64,000 nt of DNA from Quercus robur (lineage: Eukaryota > Streptophyta > Magnoliopsida > Fagales > Fagaceae). The notes beneath the pieces are model-generated. The model ran no database searches. It was not told the DNA's origin and saw only the letters and a program-made list of their open reading frames with translations. The first letter of the stretch is position 1. Every line of letters starts with the position of its first letter. The stretch lies in NCBI RefSeq assembly GCF_932294415.1, contig NC_065536.1, positions 30,461,354 through 30,525,353 on the forward strand, written 5' to 3'. The position numbers and the translations under genes were made by a program. This document shows positions 20,897 through 32,956 of this stretch, in pieces.

Positions 20897-21610
20897 TTAA
20901 GAGGTACTCGAGTTCTATGGTGAGGGTATTTTTGTTAAGAGGTACTCGAGTTCATAGAACTCGAGTACTATTTATTGTGCATTCATTGCAGTAGTTGGCG
21001 CCAATAAAGTAGGTTTGTAATAAGTATGGGGCTTAGTACTCGAGTTTCTAGGACTCGAGTACTATGTGAAGTACCTGAGTCCAACGAACTCAGGTATGGC
21101 TCGAATTTTTTTTTTTTTTTTTGGGGAAAAAGGTGGAATCGGGAAAATTGGTACTCGAGTTTCTAGGACTCGAGTACTATGTGAAGTAGCCGAGTCCACT
21201 GAACTCGGGTATGGCTCAGGTTTTGTTTTTTTTTTTTTTTTTTTTTTTTTTTTGCAAAAAAGTGGAATCAAGCAAATTAGTACTCGAGTTTCTAGAACTC
21301 AAGTACTATGTGAAGTACTCGAGTCCATTGAACTCGAGTATGGCTCGAGTATTTTTTTTTTTTTTTTTTTTTATGGTCAAGCAGGTACTCGAGTTTCTTT
21401 AACTCGAGTACTATGTGAAGTACATAAGTCCACTGAACTCAAGTATGGCTCAGGTTTTTTTTTAGAAAAAAATATGGTCAAGCAGAAAAAGCTCGGGTTT
21501 TTTTTGCAAAAAAGTTGAATTAGGCAAATTGGTACTCGAGTTTCTAGGACTCGAGGACTATGTGAAGTACCCGAGTCCACTGAACTCGGGTATGGTTGTG
21601 TACATTTCAT
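20897..21610 (-). repeat. MULE1 right subterminal palindrome array
   Basis: At least five units of roughly 100-130 bp, each with gtactcgagtttctaggactcgagtactatgtgaagtac (split here: gtactcgagtttctagg, actcgagtactatg, tgaagtac) then ccgagtccactgaactcgggtatggctc. Units are separated by variable T-runs (for example 21227-21253 and 21351-21372). Each unit therefore holds two hairpin-forming pairs. Unit starts are near 20897, 21031, 21150, 21280, 21384 and 21530. It pairs in style with the left array (7437-7740). Confidence 0.8.
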
Positions 21611-21665
21611 ATTTGAATAATGTACCCCTTAAAAAAACACATGATAATAAAATATATATATTTTG

Positions 21666-21777
21666 TGAAAATAGGGAACTCGAGTACTAGAAAAAGTGGT
21701 AGATCCCCATTTAGTTCCGAAACAGTGTTTTTTTGCTAAAATTTTTATGAAAAGGTGGTATTTGGCCATTTTCACCC
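21666..21777 (-). repeat. MULE1 right terminal inverted repeat
   Basis: The complement of the outer left repeat: gaaaatagggaactcgagtactag, split as gaaaatagggaact and cgagtactag, through to tttggccattttcaccc at 21777. It lacks the 15-bp ctcactaaactcgag segment of the left end. Confidence 0.8.
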
Positions 21778-23249
21778 CCATCACTTGCCGAAAGAAGATG
21801 GGTTGTGGATTCAACTTGTTCGTAATATGTATTCCAAAAACATGTGAAAACAACATGTCAGTTTTTTTCATAAAAACGTATATGTTTGATAATTGTTTTT
21901 TCCTCTTCTTTTTTGTTTTAATTTTTTTTAAATAATTTTTATTTTTGAGATTAAAAAACTTTTTTGACAACTCAAAATGGACAAAAAACAAAAATTGTTT
22001 TCAAAACTTAATTTGTGAAGAAAACTAAAAATATGCAAAAGGCTGTTTTCAGTTTCTAGTTTTTAAAAGTCAATGAAAACACGCATTTGATTTAATGAAT
22101 TTGTCTCATTTAATGAGTTAGCATTAAAGTTCAAATTCTAGTAACGACATATTTTAGTATTTTCTATTTTTTTCTTCCAAAAACTTTTATTAAAATTTTT
22201 TAACTAACCAAACATGTTTTTGATTTCAAAAATATAAGAAAATTGTTTTTTCTTTATATTTCCAAAAACTAGTTTTTGAAAATAGAAAACAAAAACTGTT
22301 ACCAAACATAACCTTAGTTTTGTGCTTCTATTTTTTATTTCTTATTGACTCACAATTTAAATTTTTTTTCATTTTTAAATATTTAACAGAAAATATTTTA
22401 CATCAAGGCGTAAATGTTAAACATCATCTCAAACAATTTTTTATTTTGTTCTAGTTAAAAGAAAATTTTGGGGTTCAACTTAAATTTAAAAATTTTGGAG
22501 ACATCACTTAACTCAAAAGGCTTAAACCCTATGAGTATGAGCTTAACTATAATATATTAACCACTCATTCTTCTTATTAATATCCAATGTGTGATTTCAC
22601 TATTTAACTAATCATACTACTCAAGGAAGAAAGGGGAGAGGAAGAAAGAGAAAGGGCTGGTGAGAAGAAAGAAAATACAAAGGAAGAAAGAGAGAGAACC
22701 GGAGAAAGAAAGAAGAAAAGAGAGAAAATAGTGAGGGAGGGAGAGAAAGGTTATTTTAATTGAAAAAGAAGAAGTAAGAAATATAAATATATATATTATT
22801 TTTTATAAGTTTTGAGCTACAGTAGACTACTATAGATGGCAGTTTACTGTAACTCATTTGCCAAAATTTTTAAGAATAGCACCATTGTTATGGTATGTTT
22901 TTGTGAATGAATTGCTAAAAATAGTTTTTTTTTTTTTTTTTTTTTTAAGAACTTTACTATGAATGCGCATTTGACATGGAGTTAAGCATTGATTTCATGG
23001 TCAAGCAAGCATGCACATTCCATGGTGAAAAAAATCTACTTTTCATACATCCATTAAGAAAGATTGATTTTTAGTTTAAAAAAGTTTTCAATGGAAAAAC
23101 ATGTTTTCAACATTTTTTTTTAAAGAAAAAAAAATAGTATTCTTATCGGGTCTTGCATCCATGGATTAATATCTGTGTAATAATCGGGTATGAATACTTA
23201 ATGGGTAATAGAATCCGGGTATCCACAGGTTAAAGTTTCAGGCCGGGTT
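21778..23249. other. AT-rich spacer with purine-rich tract
   Basis: No gene is visible. A GA-rich block (about 22621-22757, with gaagaaag and gagaaaga words) and long A/T runs are present. A possible degraded fold-back with tttgtttt/aaaacaaa ends lies near 21990-22318, but its borders are unclear. Confidence 0.5.
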
Positions 23250-23555
23250 TGGGTAAATTACTATTTTGATCCCTAAACTTTACTAAAAGTTTGTTTTTCA
23301 TTCCTAAACTTTAAAAAGTTCTTTTTTCATCCCTAAACTTTGTAAAGAGTTGTTTGAATAGTATAAAAACTAAAATAATGATGAACAAAGAACTTTTTCA
23401 ATAGTTTAGGGATGAAAAACAAACTTTTAGTAAAATTTAAGGACATAAATAAAACATTTTTAATAGTTTAGGGACGAAATATGAACTTCCTAAAATTTAG
23501 GGATAAAAAACAAACCTTTGGTAAAGTTTAGGGGACCAAAATAGTATTTTACCCA
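23250..23555. mobile_element. Fold-back MITE, about 306 bp
   Basis: The left end tgggtaaattactatttt followed by gatccctaaactttac pairs with the right end gtaaagtttaggggac and aaaatagtattttaccca. The repeat core 'ccctaaactt(t)a' recurs several times in both arms, so the arms themselves are internally repetitive. There is no coding capacity and no clear target duplication. Confidence 0.65.
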
Positions 23556-25276
23556 ATATTAAAATAAACAAACTGAATGTATATAACTACTCAATATTAA
23601 TTATATCTTTTTATTTGCTTGTGTCGAATTTTTATATATCTATAAGCCAAAAGTCTGTAAATACGAAACTAACATAACCGACAGTATCTTCATATGGTGG
23701 TACAAAGTTTGTTAGTCCACTTTATGGTCACACCTACATGTCCATATGTATATAACATAAAAGAGCATAGTGAAAGTAACGTTCATGGGTGAGAGAAACC
23801 AGTATAAATGTCTAAGTAGAAGAGCAAGAGCAACTTCTGTGTCTCTCTCTGAATGAAAAAGTTCTGCGTAAGGACTTGAATGAAAACACCCGCACGCAAA
23901 TAGAGAAAAAGCAGAGAATGCAATGCAGGCTTCAAAATCATGGTTCGTACTCGTAGGTGAAGATACTCGTGGGACTGGATGTAACTATTAAGTTGTGTTG
24001 GCTTTGTTTTTTAGCTTCCGAGTGTTCTCTTTTGACAGTTAATTATTATTAAATTTATTGCTAGCTTTCAGGGTTCAAATTAAAAGTTGTCTTTGAATTG
24101 ACATTCCATGTCCTACTTTACAAAATATGAGTTTTTCTTTGGACATCAAAAGGTTGTGTTAGATTTTGGCAACAATGCATGCTTAAAGAGATGCCAAGGA
24201 TGTTCTCCATATTATATACTTGCCTTGATCGACTCATGGGTAACGTAAATTGTCTTACTAGCCAAATTGTCTTGCGTGTGGTCAAGATTGTGATCAAAAG
24301 TTAAAGATTTGTATAGTCTAAACAAATTAGGATGCCTCAAAGGCCAAACTAGTCAACACCCAAGTGGTTCGTTTCGTTGAACGCACATGCTCAAAACTAG
24401 ATAAAGAAGAAATTTGCTTTACTAGTTATCATTTTGGAGTAGGAACGTTCTTGTGTGGTACCAGTTAGCATCAAGACAACTTTGAAGGTGGTACAAAAAA
24501 AAGAAAGGAGGGAATGTTATGTGCCTCATTTAAAATAAAATTTGAATTTGAAGGGTGGTGAAAATTGTAGATGAGTTGAAAAGACTCAAAAGAGTGAAGA
24601 TATATATATAAATATAAATAAATAAAATACATCAAAATGGCTACACATTGACAACCAAAAAAAAGACCTAAATGTTGATAGTTACCCATACATGTGTCTG
24701 TCTGCATCTATATATGCTTCTGCGGATGTATGTTTTTTCTTGTGTATATTTGCACGTAACAAATACATAGACATGATCCTATTAAATAATTAAAAGATGC
24801 AAAAATAAGGTAATGCAATATCTTTTTCATGTTTATCATAATAATGCAAATAACATAAATGGATAAAACACAAAATTTTCACAGAAAACCTCATCCATGG
24901 TATATCAAAACCACCTAAAGACAGACTCCTTTTATCTTGGTACAGCAACAGCATTATTATCTTTTTGCAGTTTTGGATCATTTCAGCTTTCCCAGAAAAT
25001 ATTTATTGGATTTCAATAGTTGTTACTAGTTACACCAGAAGGAGTTTATTTATTCAAGAAAAAGAAAATTACAATCTTGTTAATTCTGTAGTACCATACA
25101 GCATCAAGACTGAGGCAGTGACCAAATCAGATTCCCCTATACGAAGTACAATAACAGAAAAACATCAAGTGCTCGACCATTGTTATGTAGGATATATCTG
25201 AATTGAAATCATAGGCTAGTATTTGCATCACAACAGCTATGAACATCTTTGAGAACCGCTAATTCTAACCACAACT
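23556..25276. other. Spacer downstream of the nucleoside hydrolase gene
   Basis: AT-rich DNA. The last few hundred bases should include the 3' UTR of the minus-strand gene (from 25276 downward). Nothing else could be assigned; the small frames here show no family motifs. Confidence 0.5.
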
Positions 25277-28200
25277 TCAGGAGTCCATAAGGCGTTCCAT
25301 GACCAATTTGACTAGAGCGGGAGCATCAGCAGTGACTGCAACCTTCACTGTGGGTTTATCAGTCCATTCAGTGACTTCACCAAACCTGGTTCATTGCAAA
25401 GAAAGTACAAATGAGTCAGTTGGAGCACAATAGCTTTCTCTCCTTTTCTTTTTTACTTTTTAATGACTAACCATTTTTTTAAAGTTAGTTTTTCTATACA
25501 AAAATTTCAGGATACTGAGAAACACTATTTAACTCTACACCGTTTTAATCATAAAATTCATTATTATGGTCAGAACCCCATTATTTGATACAGGAATGGG
25601 ATCCTAATGCAACACAAATAAAAAAACTAACTCAATTCAGACTATGTGGTCTGCAAAGGAAGTACGGGACCAAAAATCAAGCAGCTGCATCTGCTGATTT
25701 TAGGTGTCCAAAAGTCCTACCTCTTCTGTTTGTTGTATAATATTGTTAGTCCTTTAGTGATGCCACTTGTCTGGACTCTAACCACACCCTCTGTGTAAGT
25801 CATAAGTGAAGGATCAACAGCTGCAAGAATGGTTGCTGGATCATGAAGATAAACTCCTACATCAAGACAAAAACTGGCATCAGTAAATTAAACAATTACC
25901 TATCAACTCACTCATTTTCATCAACTCTTTAAAAAATAAACCAACCTTTAATGTTGTATGCATCGTGGTGATATGAAAAATACACATCTAAGATTTTGCA
26001 CAAGTACTGAGCAAATTTTCCATCTGACCTTGACAACTTCTCTCTATCAGCATCTATAATGTATCAAAATTGATGAATCAAATTCAAAGCAAATCCAAAT
26101 GACAAAAACAAAAGATCAAAGCAAAAGAGGAAAACAAATATCATCAAATTACAATTTTAAGTTTTCATTTCATATTCTGATTGGCAACTCTACGTATAAA
26201 GCTACAACATTGTTATAAGGTGTGCAGAACAAACATTTAACCTGGATAAAAAGGTCATGGGTATATTTTTTAAATATAAAGGGTAATATCTTACAAGAAA
26301 AAAGATGGAAGATTTCTTGATTCTTACAATAAAATATGATTAACAGTGCATAATACCAATTTGCCAAAAAGTACCTGTGAAGACAACTTGATGAGTAACA
26401 TTTATGCCCACAGCCACTACATCTGCTCCACTTGTGAATACAATATCTGCAGCATCTGGATCACCAAAAATCTGGTCATCCAATTTAAGGGTTAGAGAGG
26501 GAGAGGAGGGAGAGAGTTGGAAACCACCACAGGGCGGGGAGCATGTTGGGGAAAGTGAAAATGGACCAGTGAAAGACATCAAAGATCTGCTCAAGGAAAA
26601 ATTATATAGATTGCTCCATAAACTTTGTTTCCCAGGCTTCTTCATAGTCGATAAGTATTAGAAGTATGCGATTCATATCCCAATAGCTTAAACTTTTAGG
26701 ACAATCGGTAATTAAACAATAAGTTCAAGAAGAGATCAAGTTATCAGAAAAGGATTTTGATAAGCCAAAAACGAATTAACTCCTTGTGATAAATTAACCA
26801 ATTAATTTAGTCAAGTGAATTAATTAAATTAATTAGCATGCAAACGTGTGGTAGCACAAACAAATCACCAACAAACTAAGTATACAGTGGAAAATAAGTT
26901 GACATAGTGATTTATTTACAAATAGGAAAAACCAACACGGCAAAAACCCCACTGGGTGATTTTAAGGTCACCACTCTGGAAATTCCACTATTATCACAAT
27001 AAGTGGTTACAAGTAAAGGAATCCAAGTACCTTATACCAACCTACAGTTGAACCCTTACCCCAATACTCAATTGGACTTATTCTGTAGTGACAATTTCTC
27101 ATTTTAATGCACGGCTCCCAATACGTAATTAACCAATTGCACGGATCCTAGTACACGACTTCAAACACCAACTAGAGAAGTTTATTGGCTGCAAAATTCT
27201 TCAGTTTATCCCAACGATGAAGATTAAGAAGATACTTACGGTGTATAAACACAACAATTTCTTCACAAGAAAGATGAACTAGAGCAAATCTGTGTCTCCG
27301 GTCACAATTTACTTGAACAAACTTTGCTTAACACTTATGCAACTTGTGAACTCTTTGACGGCCCTTAAAATAATCTTTTTATATGTCTAGAGTTGTGAGA
27401 AAAGAAAACTCAAACAAATAAACACGAATTGGAGTCAAAACAGAACTGAAAATCTGTTTTTCATAAACCTCAACAGATACCCTATCTGTCGAGCTGCCGT
27501 TGAGCCACGGGGCTGAACAGCTCTTTAAGCTCAATAGATGGCTAGCTGTTGAGCTTTAATGACAGGCACTTTTCAGCTTGAATCTTGGACAGACTTGCAT
27601 AACTTCAACACTTGATCTTGAAACAAAGTTTCTTGAAGTATTAAACACATTCTAGATCTATCCAAATACAAGTAAAGTGTGTTTTGTCAAAAGATTAGCC
27701 AATTACATGAAATAGTAACATATGTTCCTAACAAGTGAATCACATATGTTCTAACAGATTTTTAAAATTCTTGAGGACAAAGGCACCCACACTCTCTATC
27801 TCCGGCTCTTACTAAGTAGGGGAGCAAAAAAATTGAGCAATACAGAAGGCACCTCATTTGCAAGTTTGGTAGGCTTGCATGTAGAACAGATCATTGAGTA
27901 ATGTACATTTTGAGTTTATGAGTTGGAAATCACAGTCTGAATACGTAAATTTCGAGCAACTTACATTGGCTTCTGATGCAGGATTCACATTCCCATTTAC
28001 CAAAAAAGCACCACCAAGAAGAACAATCTGCCCAATGTTCTTTGAAAATGCAGGATCTTGTTGGATAGCCTACACCAACGGATATATAATTTAAAATATA
28101 ATGGATAATATTCAATATTAGAGACCACGCCAAATGATCAGGAACTCTAACCAGTGCAATATTTGTAAGTGGGCCTAGTGCCACAACCGTGACTTTTCCT

Positions 28201-30658
28201 GGATAAAGTTTTGCTTGCTCAATGAGAAATTTAGCTGCTGACTGTTCAATTGGCTTTCCTTTTGGTGGAGGGAAATTTTGGTTGCCAAGTCCATCTTTAC
28301 CATGGACGAAATCAGCAATGCGCAGTTTTTTGTTATTCTGTAAAATGAATAAAGAAGAACAAGAAAATTCAAATCATACATCAATGTCTACTTGTTAATG
28401 AATGATATGTAAATAAAAATGTGATGGTGCTTCAAATTCAGAGTTGAAATTATGTGAGCGAAACCACATAATCTACAATACAATTTTCTCCTGGAACACA
28501 ATTAGCTGTTATCATGAAAACTCGAAGTCAGCTTCTTCTGTGAGATAACCAGCTTTAAATGATGTTTCCAAAGAAAAATCATATTTATTGCAGCAAATGA
28601 AGCTTTAACAAACCGTTCAAAGAAAAAAGAAATAAAGAACAAAACCTGTTTTTTGCTCTATTTACAAAATTAACAAAGGGAAATCTCAGGTTGTCCTTTC
28701 ATTAGTTTTACTCATTTATGATACTATCTAGACTCTAAACACATATCATAGAGCAGTATGAGTTCAGCCTCTCAATCATCATGAGGCACATAAGCGAAAG
28801 TACGATAGGCTCAAACCCTTTTTTTTTTTTTTTGCAAAAATATAAGAGGATCACACCTGAATTCCCGAATAGATTTCCCCATATATGTTCCTGATGCAAG
28901 AACAAGTTTGTTTTCTAACTACCAAAACTATTATCTTTTTTTTTTTTTTTTGTTAGGTCGGTATTATCTTTTATTAAAATAATTTAATAGAAAGTCCTAT
29001 CAATGTATATTTCCCACATCCTTCCTCTTTTTGAAAGTTAACATAAACAAAAAAAATCACAAAAAGACAAAAATAAATGCTCAAAGATACAAATCTAAAG
29101 AGCCACTATAACATAGGATCATGGTTTTTTGTCTGTACATACAGTGATTGAGACATGAGATCCTTCAGCCACTGGGATATCAGTCCTTCCTGCAACTTCA
29201 AGCTACATCACAAACATATTGGAAGAGTTACTACGATCAGCCTCAAAGGAAAGAAAGGGGGGGGTGGGTGGGTGGGGTGGGGGGTGTGTTTGAGGGTAGA
29301 AGGTAATTCTAATAGTACATTAAAAACAAACCCCACTTCAGCTAACGAATAATGCAAAGAATAACTCATAGATTCAAAATGCCATAAATAAAATAAACCT
29401 CATTAGCTTTACCAAATGCAACGCATTTGTTGTGGCCAGGGTTGTATAAACATTCCCATATATAGTCGTAAGTCCAATCACCTCCACCTCCGGTGACTGT
29501 AATGCCACAAAAATTGCCATGGCATCATCTGTAAGCATCATCAACTCACATAATGTCAGAAAGATGATAAATAAAATAACATATATATGAATGAAAGCCA
29601 TTAAGACAGTTGCAAATTCTGGTAGAGCAATTTTGTTTTCTTAGTTCCCATATGGGAGCATAGCGTGTGGACATGATGGAGACACTCTCATGCATGTCCT
29701 CAATGTGTGGGGAGAAGAATATATATTCTCTTATTAAAAAAATTCCTTTGATTTTAGATAAGTTTCAGAAGATTTTGATAGTTGTTATTTATATTGAAGA
29801 CATAGAATATGCCTAAAAAAAGAGAGAGATACATATACACACACATACATATTAATCAATTAATTGTTGTATCCCTACCTATTTTTTCAAGAATTGCAGT
29901 GTCCCTTGTGTCCGTGTCTGTGCTTTTTAGTATAGAAGTCCAAAGAATTATTAAAATTTTCAGACAATTTCACTCTCAGAAATAAGATTACAAGAAATCA
30001 GGATCACCCTTCATTGGAACAGAGTGAAGTATTAAAAAAAAAGAAAAAGAAACCATTAATTATAACTGAACGCATTAAGCCAGTTGCAGAACTGAATGAA
30101 TCTATGTGGTTCCCATATGATGAAAAGTCACTGATTTTATTAAAATTCCAAGTCATACTTTGCTGCTGCACCCAACAACCAAACAGAGCATCAGGCATGA
30201 CTTCTTTGATATGAAATTGCTGAATTTCATGGAATCATTGACTGATCAACGGTTTAAAATATGCAGATAATCATTGACTGAATTACTATGTAGTGTCCTA
30301 ACTTGTCCCGAATTACAGTGTCCCGTGTTGTGTGTGCTTTTTAGTATAAAAGTCCCAAGGTTTTTATTAGAATTTGCAGACAACGATTTACTCTGTCTCT
30401 GAGAAATAAGATTACAAGAAATCAGAACCACTCTCCAGTGGAATACAGAGTGAATTGATAGAAGTAAACGAATCCCTGAAATTCTATGTGGTTTCCTGGG
30501 TTCCCATATGATGAAAAGGTCTGTGATTTGATTAGAATTCCAATTCATACTCTACTGCTCCATTTTCTCGGCAACCAAACAGAGCAGAGCAGAGCATGAC
30601 TTCCTTGATATGAAATTGTTAAATATACATGGAATCATTGACTGATCTTTTTTTCTTT

Positions 30659-30707
<49 letters not shown>

Positions 30708-30883
30708 TAAAATATGCAGATAAACATAATGAAATGTAGAAATCTCGGATACCCAGATACAATAAGGTCCAAAGAAACAAACTTTGAAGAAAACGGGATT
30801 GAATGAAATTATGAAAAGAGATAAGTTGACTTACCAATACCAGGGTCAGTATCAATGATGATCTTCTTTGGCTGAGCTGCCAT
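25277..30883 (-). CDS. URH1: Uridine/inosine nucleoside hydrolase (URH1/NSH1 type)
   Basis: A nine-exon gene giving 321 residues (Arabidopsis URH1 is about 15 longer). Minus-strand exons: 30883-30835, 29528-29413, 29202-29143, 28337-28152, 28069-27965, 26471-26375, 26053-25946, 25856-25721, 25385-25277. All introns are GT-AG, phases agree, and total coding length is 966 nt with no stop. It belongs to the IUNH family, which hydrolyses ribonucleosides (chiefly uridine in this plant group, also inosine and xanthosine) to base and ribose in the cytosol for salvage and nitrogen recycling. Motifs: Ca-binding DTDPGIDDAM (residues 11-20), GRTDIPVAEGSH, DFVHGKDGLGNQNFPP, VALGPLTNIAL, GQIVLLGGAF, VNPASEAN, GDPDAADIVF, GINVTHQV, and the catalytic LHDPAT with His245-Asp246. 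All expected catalytic residues are present. A solo LTR lies in intron 5, a tandem duplication and a 42-T run in intron 1. Confidence 0.95.
26758..27756 (-). repeat. Solo family-B LTR in intron 5 of URH1
   Basis: Reading the minus strand from 27756: tgttagaacatatgtg ... to gcttatca at 26758. This is a full LTR (999 bp) flanked by the 5-bp duplication gattt (26753-26757 and 27757-27761), so it is a true solo LTR left by recombination between two LTRs. It has the same orientation as the gene. It brings the TCGAG/CTCGAC motif array and a TATA-like site into the intron, but also U5, which could hold a polyadenylation site. Confidence 0.9.
29870..30720 (-). repeat. Tandem duplication within URH1 intron 1
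   Basis: Two diverged copies, about 29870-30275 and 30285-30720. Shared blocks include ttttcagacaa/tttgcagacaa, gaaataagattacaagaaatcag, gcaaccaaacagagca and catggaatcattgactgatc, in the same order. The second copy ends in a T-run (30661-30702). The copies have several differences, so the event is not very recent. Confidence 0.7.
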
Positions 30884-31155
30884 GGCGTCTGAGAATTAAA
30901 TAGAACTAGTACACAAATTGATTGATAGGTTGTTATTAATAATGGTATTGAGTATTCACAAGGATTGATGGTGATTTATTAAAATATTATGGAGTGCATG
31001 GGAAAAACAAAATAAGTGAGGTGGGTTGTGAGTCTTGTGACCTGTGGGTGTGTCGGTTTATGTAAGTAAAGGGACAAAGAAGTCAATTATATTAAGGAAG
31101 ATTGTAGCTGGAGCATGATTCTCAGAGTGGTCTCACTCTCAAGTCTCAAGTCTCA
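30884..31155 (-). promoter_or_regulatory. Remaining proximal promoter of URH1
   Basis: Only about 270 bp separate the URH1 start codon (30883) from the LINE target duplication (31141-31155). This holds the leader and core promoter. I see no decisive TATA box; AT-rich stretches such as ttattaataatgg lie around 30935-30950. Upstream control sequences were pushed about 5.9 kb away by the LINE. Confidence 0.45.
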
Positions 31156-31351
31156 ATGGGGGAAGAAAAAAACAAACATAATTATCATAATTATCTCTCT
31201 GCTAGTGAAGGGTGGGTTTCCATCTCCTCCTAGAGTGTAGAATAGGTGTCTCTTCTCTTGAAGGTGTCTCTGTCCCCCAAGGTAACAGGTTTACCTTGAG
31301 GCTTTGTTGGTTTTTTCTTTAGGGTTTTTGGGAAATAGAATCTAGTTTAGG

Positions 31352-32956
31352 ATGGAAGAGCTCACGAAAACTTGGAACAACCTAACCCTCTCAGAATGCG
31401 AAGGATCTAACTTCCATATCACGGAGGAACAAGCAAAGACTGAGTTTACTCTAGCAGCTAAGTTCTTGACAAAGCGAGCTCTCAACATAGATGCCATAGC
31501 TAAGACTTTCACACCCATTTGGAGATCGAAAAATGGTTTCAAAATAAAAAAGGAGAGTGACCATGTGGTTTTGTTTACGTTTGACGAAAAGAGTGAAATA
31601 GATAAAATTATGGCAACAGAGCCATGGAGCTTCGACAAACGTTTAATGGTATTGCAACGATACGAGAAGGATACAGACTTGGAAGATATGGTGTTTAGTA
31701 AGGTAACATTTTGGGTGCAAGTACATGACCTTCCAATCAGATTTCGGACAAGGAAGATTGTTGAACAACTGTGTGAAGTGGTAGGAAAGGTGCATGTGGA
31801 AACTGATGAAGCTGAAACAGAGGGTGAAAACTTCTTGAGAGTCCAAGTGACTATCGATGTCTCTAAACCTCTGCGTAGGGGGCGAGTTATATCTCTTGAT
31901 AATGGTAAAGAACTGTGGGTGCCTTTCAAATACGAAAGACTTCCAAGTCTCTGTTTCTGGTGTGGCTGTTTGACACATGATGACCGTGACTGCAGACGCT
32001 GGATTGAAAGTGAAGGCAGCCATACACCTGAATCTTAACAATTTGGCCCCTGGCTTAAGGCCGCTCCATTCATGCCGAGCCGTAGGTACATGGTGAAAGT
32101 TCTAGGTTTCTTTGCTGGGAAAAAAGGTGGAGTGTCGACGGAGGAAGCTGGATCAATGAAGAAGCCGCCGGTGATGGTGGTGCGGTCCGAGAAATCAATG
32201 CCGGAGATTTTCCGGCCTGAAATGAGAACCACTGAAGCAAGCGAAGCCAGTTCTGTAGGGAAGCAGCCAGTTGTGGATGTGAGCATGGAGAAACAATGGT
32301 CGGAGTCTTCTTTGCCTGAAATGGAAAGTTTTGAGGCATGTGATGAAGGAAACAAGACACCGGATTTTCAATAAATTAATCAGCAAAAGTTAAAGATGCC
32401 ATGTGATGTGGGGATCATGGAAGATAGGATGCAACACCAGACCGGGTCAGCAGTAATAAAGATGTCAGCTGAGTCTTTTGAGGTAGTACTTGGGGAGATT
32501 GATAAGGAAATAAAAAAGTATGACCCCAAACCCTCAGTTTCACCCGTTTCTAGTGTTAGCATGGGAAAGGAAAATTGCGTGGGTCAGCCTAGCATTAATG
32601 AACCAAATAGGCCAAGCTTGTCAAGCCATGCAGCCCATTTGTCTTTACCACCACGCATGCTACTAGCTAAGATGCCTAGTTCTTTCATCAATCACGTGAA
32701 GGCTAAAGGTACTTGGAAAAGGTACATGAGAAAAGGTGTAGGCTCAGATGTGGGAATGGCCGAAGTACTAGGAGAAAAAAGAAGTGCAGGTAATATAACT
32801 AACCAAACTGAGTTACCAAAAAAAAGAGAAGGGTTTCTAAGGATGGTGCAACAAAAAATAAGATATTGGCGGAGGCTGTATACCAGCCCTGCCAGAAGCA
32901 ATGAGTCTATTATTATGGAACTGTCGTGGGCTTGGGAACCCACGTACAGAGAATGA
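31352..32956 (+). pseudogene. LINE ORF1 (DUF4283 and CCHC), two stops
   Basis: One frame throughout. An N-terminal DUF4283-like domain (residues ~1-170: MEELTKTWNNLTLSE, KTFTPIWRSKNGFKI, TEPWSFDKRLMVLQRYE, FWVQVHDLP) is followed by a partial zinc knuckle (LCFWCGCLTHDDRDC) near residue 215. An in-frame TAA at 32036-32038 interrupts just before QFGPWLKA, a conserved block in this family, and a second TAA lies at 32372-32374. The frame then stays open to 32956, overlapping the start of ORF2 (32901) by 56 nt in another frame. The ORF1 protein binds LINE RNA. Confidence 0.88.

Larger units (their letters stand above)
7353..21777 (-). mobile_element. Mutator-like element MULE1 with nested LTR element A
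   Basis: Inverted termini gggtgaaaatggccaaat (from 7353) and its complement ending at 21777 bound a unit of about 14.4 kb, of which 8205 bp (10118-18322) is the later family-A insertion plus one target copy. The original MULE is therefore about 6.2 kb. It carries one minus-strand mudrA-type transposase, now in two blocks, and palindrome arrays inside both ends. I found no convincing 9-bp target duplication: the flanks aataataga and ccatcactt do not match. Confidence 0.8.

Noticed and set aside
21066..21518. 150-codon open frame through the MULE1 right array
   Set aside because: It is made of translated palindromes and poly(Phe) from T-runs; no protein features.
20897..21610. CRISPR-like spaced repeats
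   Set aside because: Units vary in length, the spacers are T-runs rather than unique sequence, the repeats are internally palindromic, and the setting is a plant MULE end.
21990..22318. Possible fold-back element with tttgttttc/gaaaacaaa arms
   Set aside because: The arms are simple A/T-rich sequence, the borders do not line up, and no target duplication was found.
31342..31929. 195-codon minus-strand frame
   Set aside because: Antisense shadow of LINE ORF1, which has clear family motifs on the plus strand.
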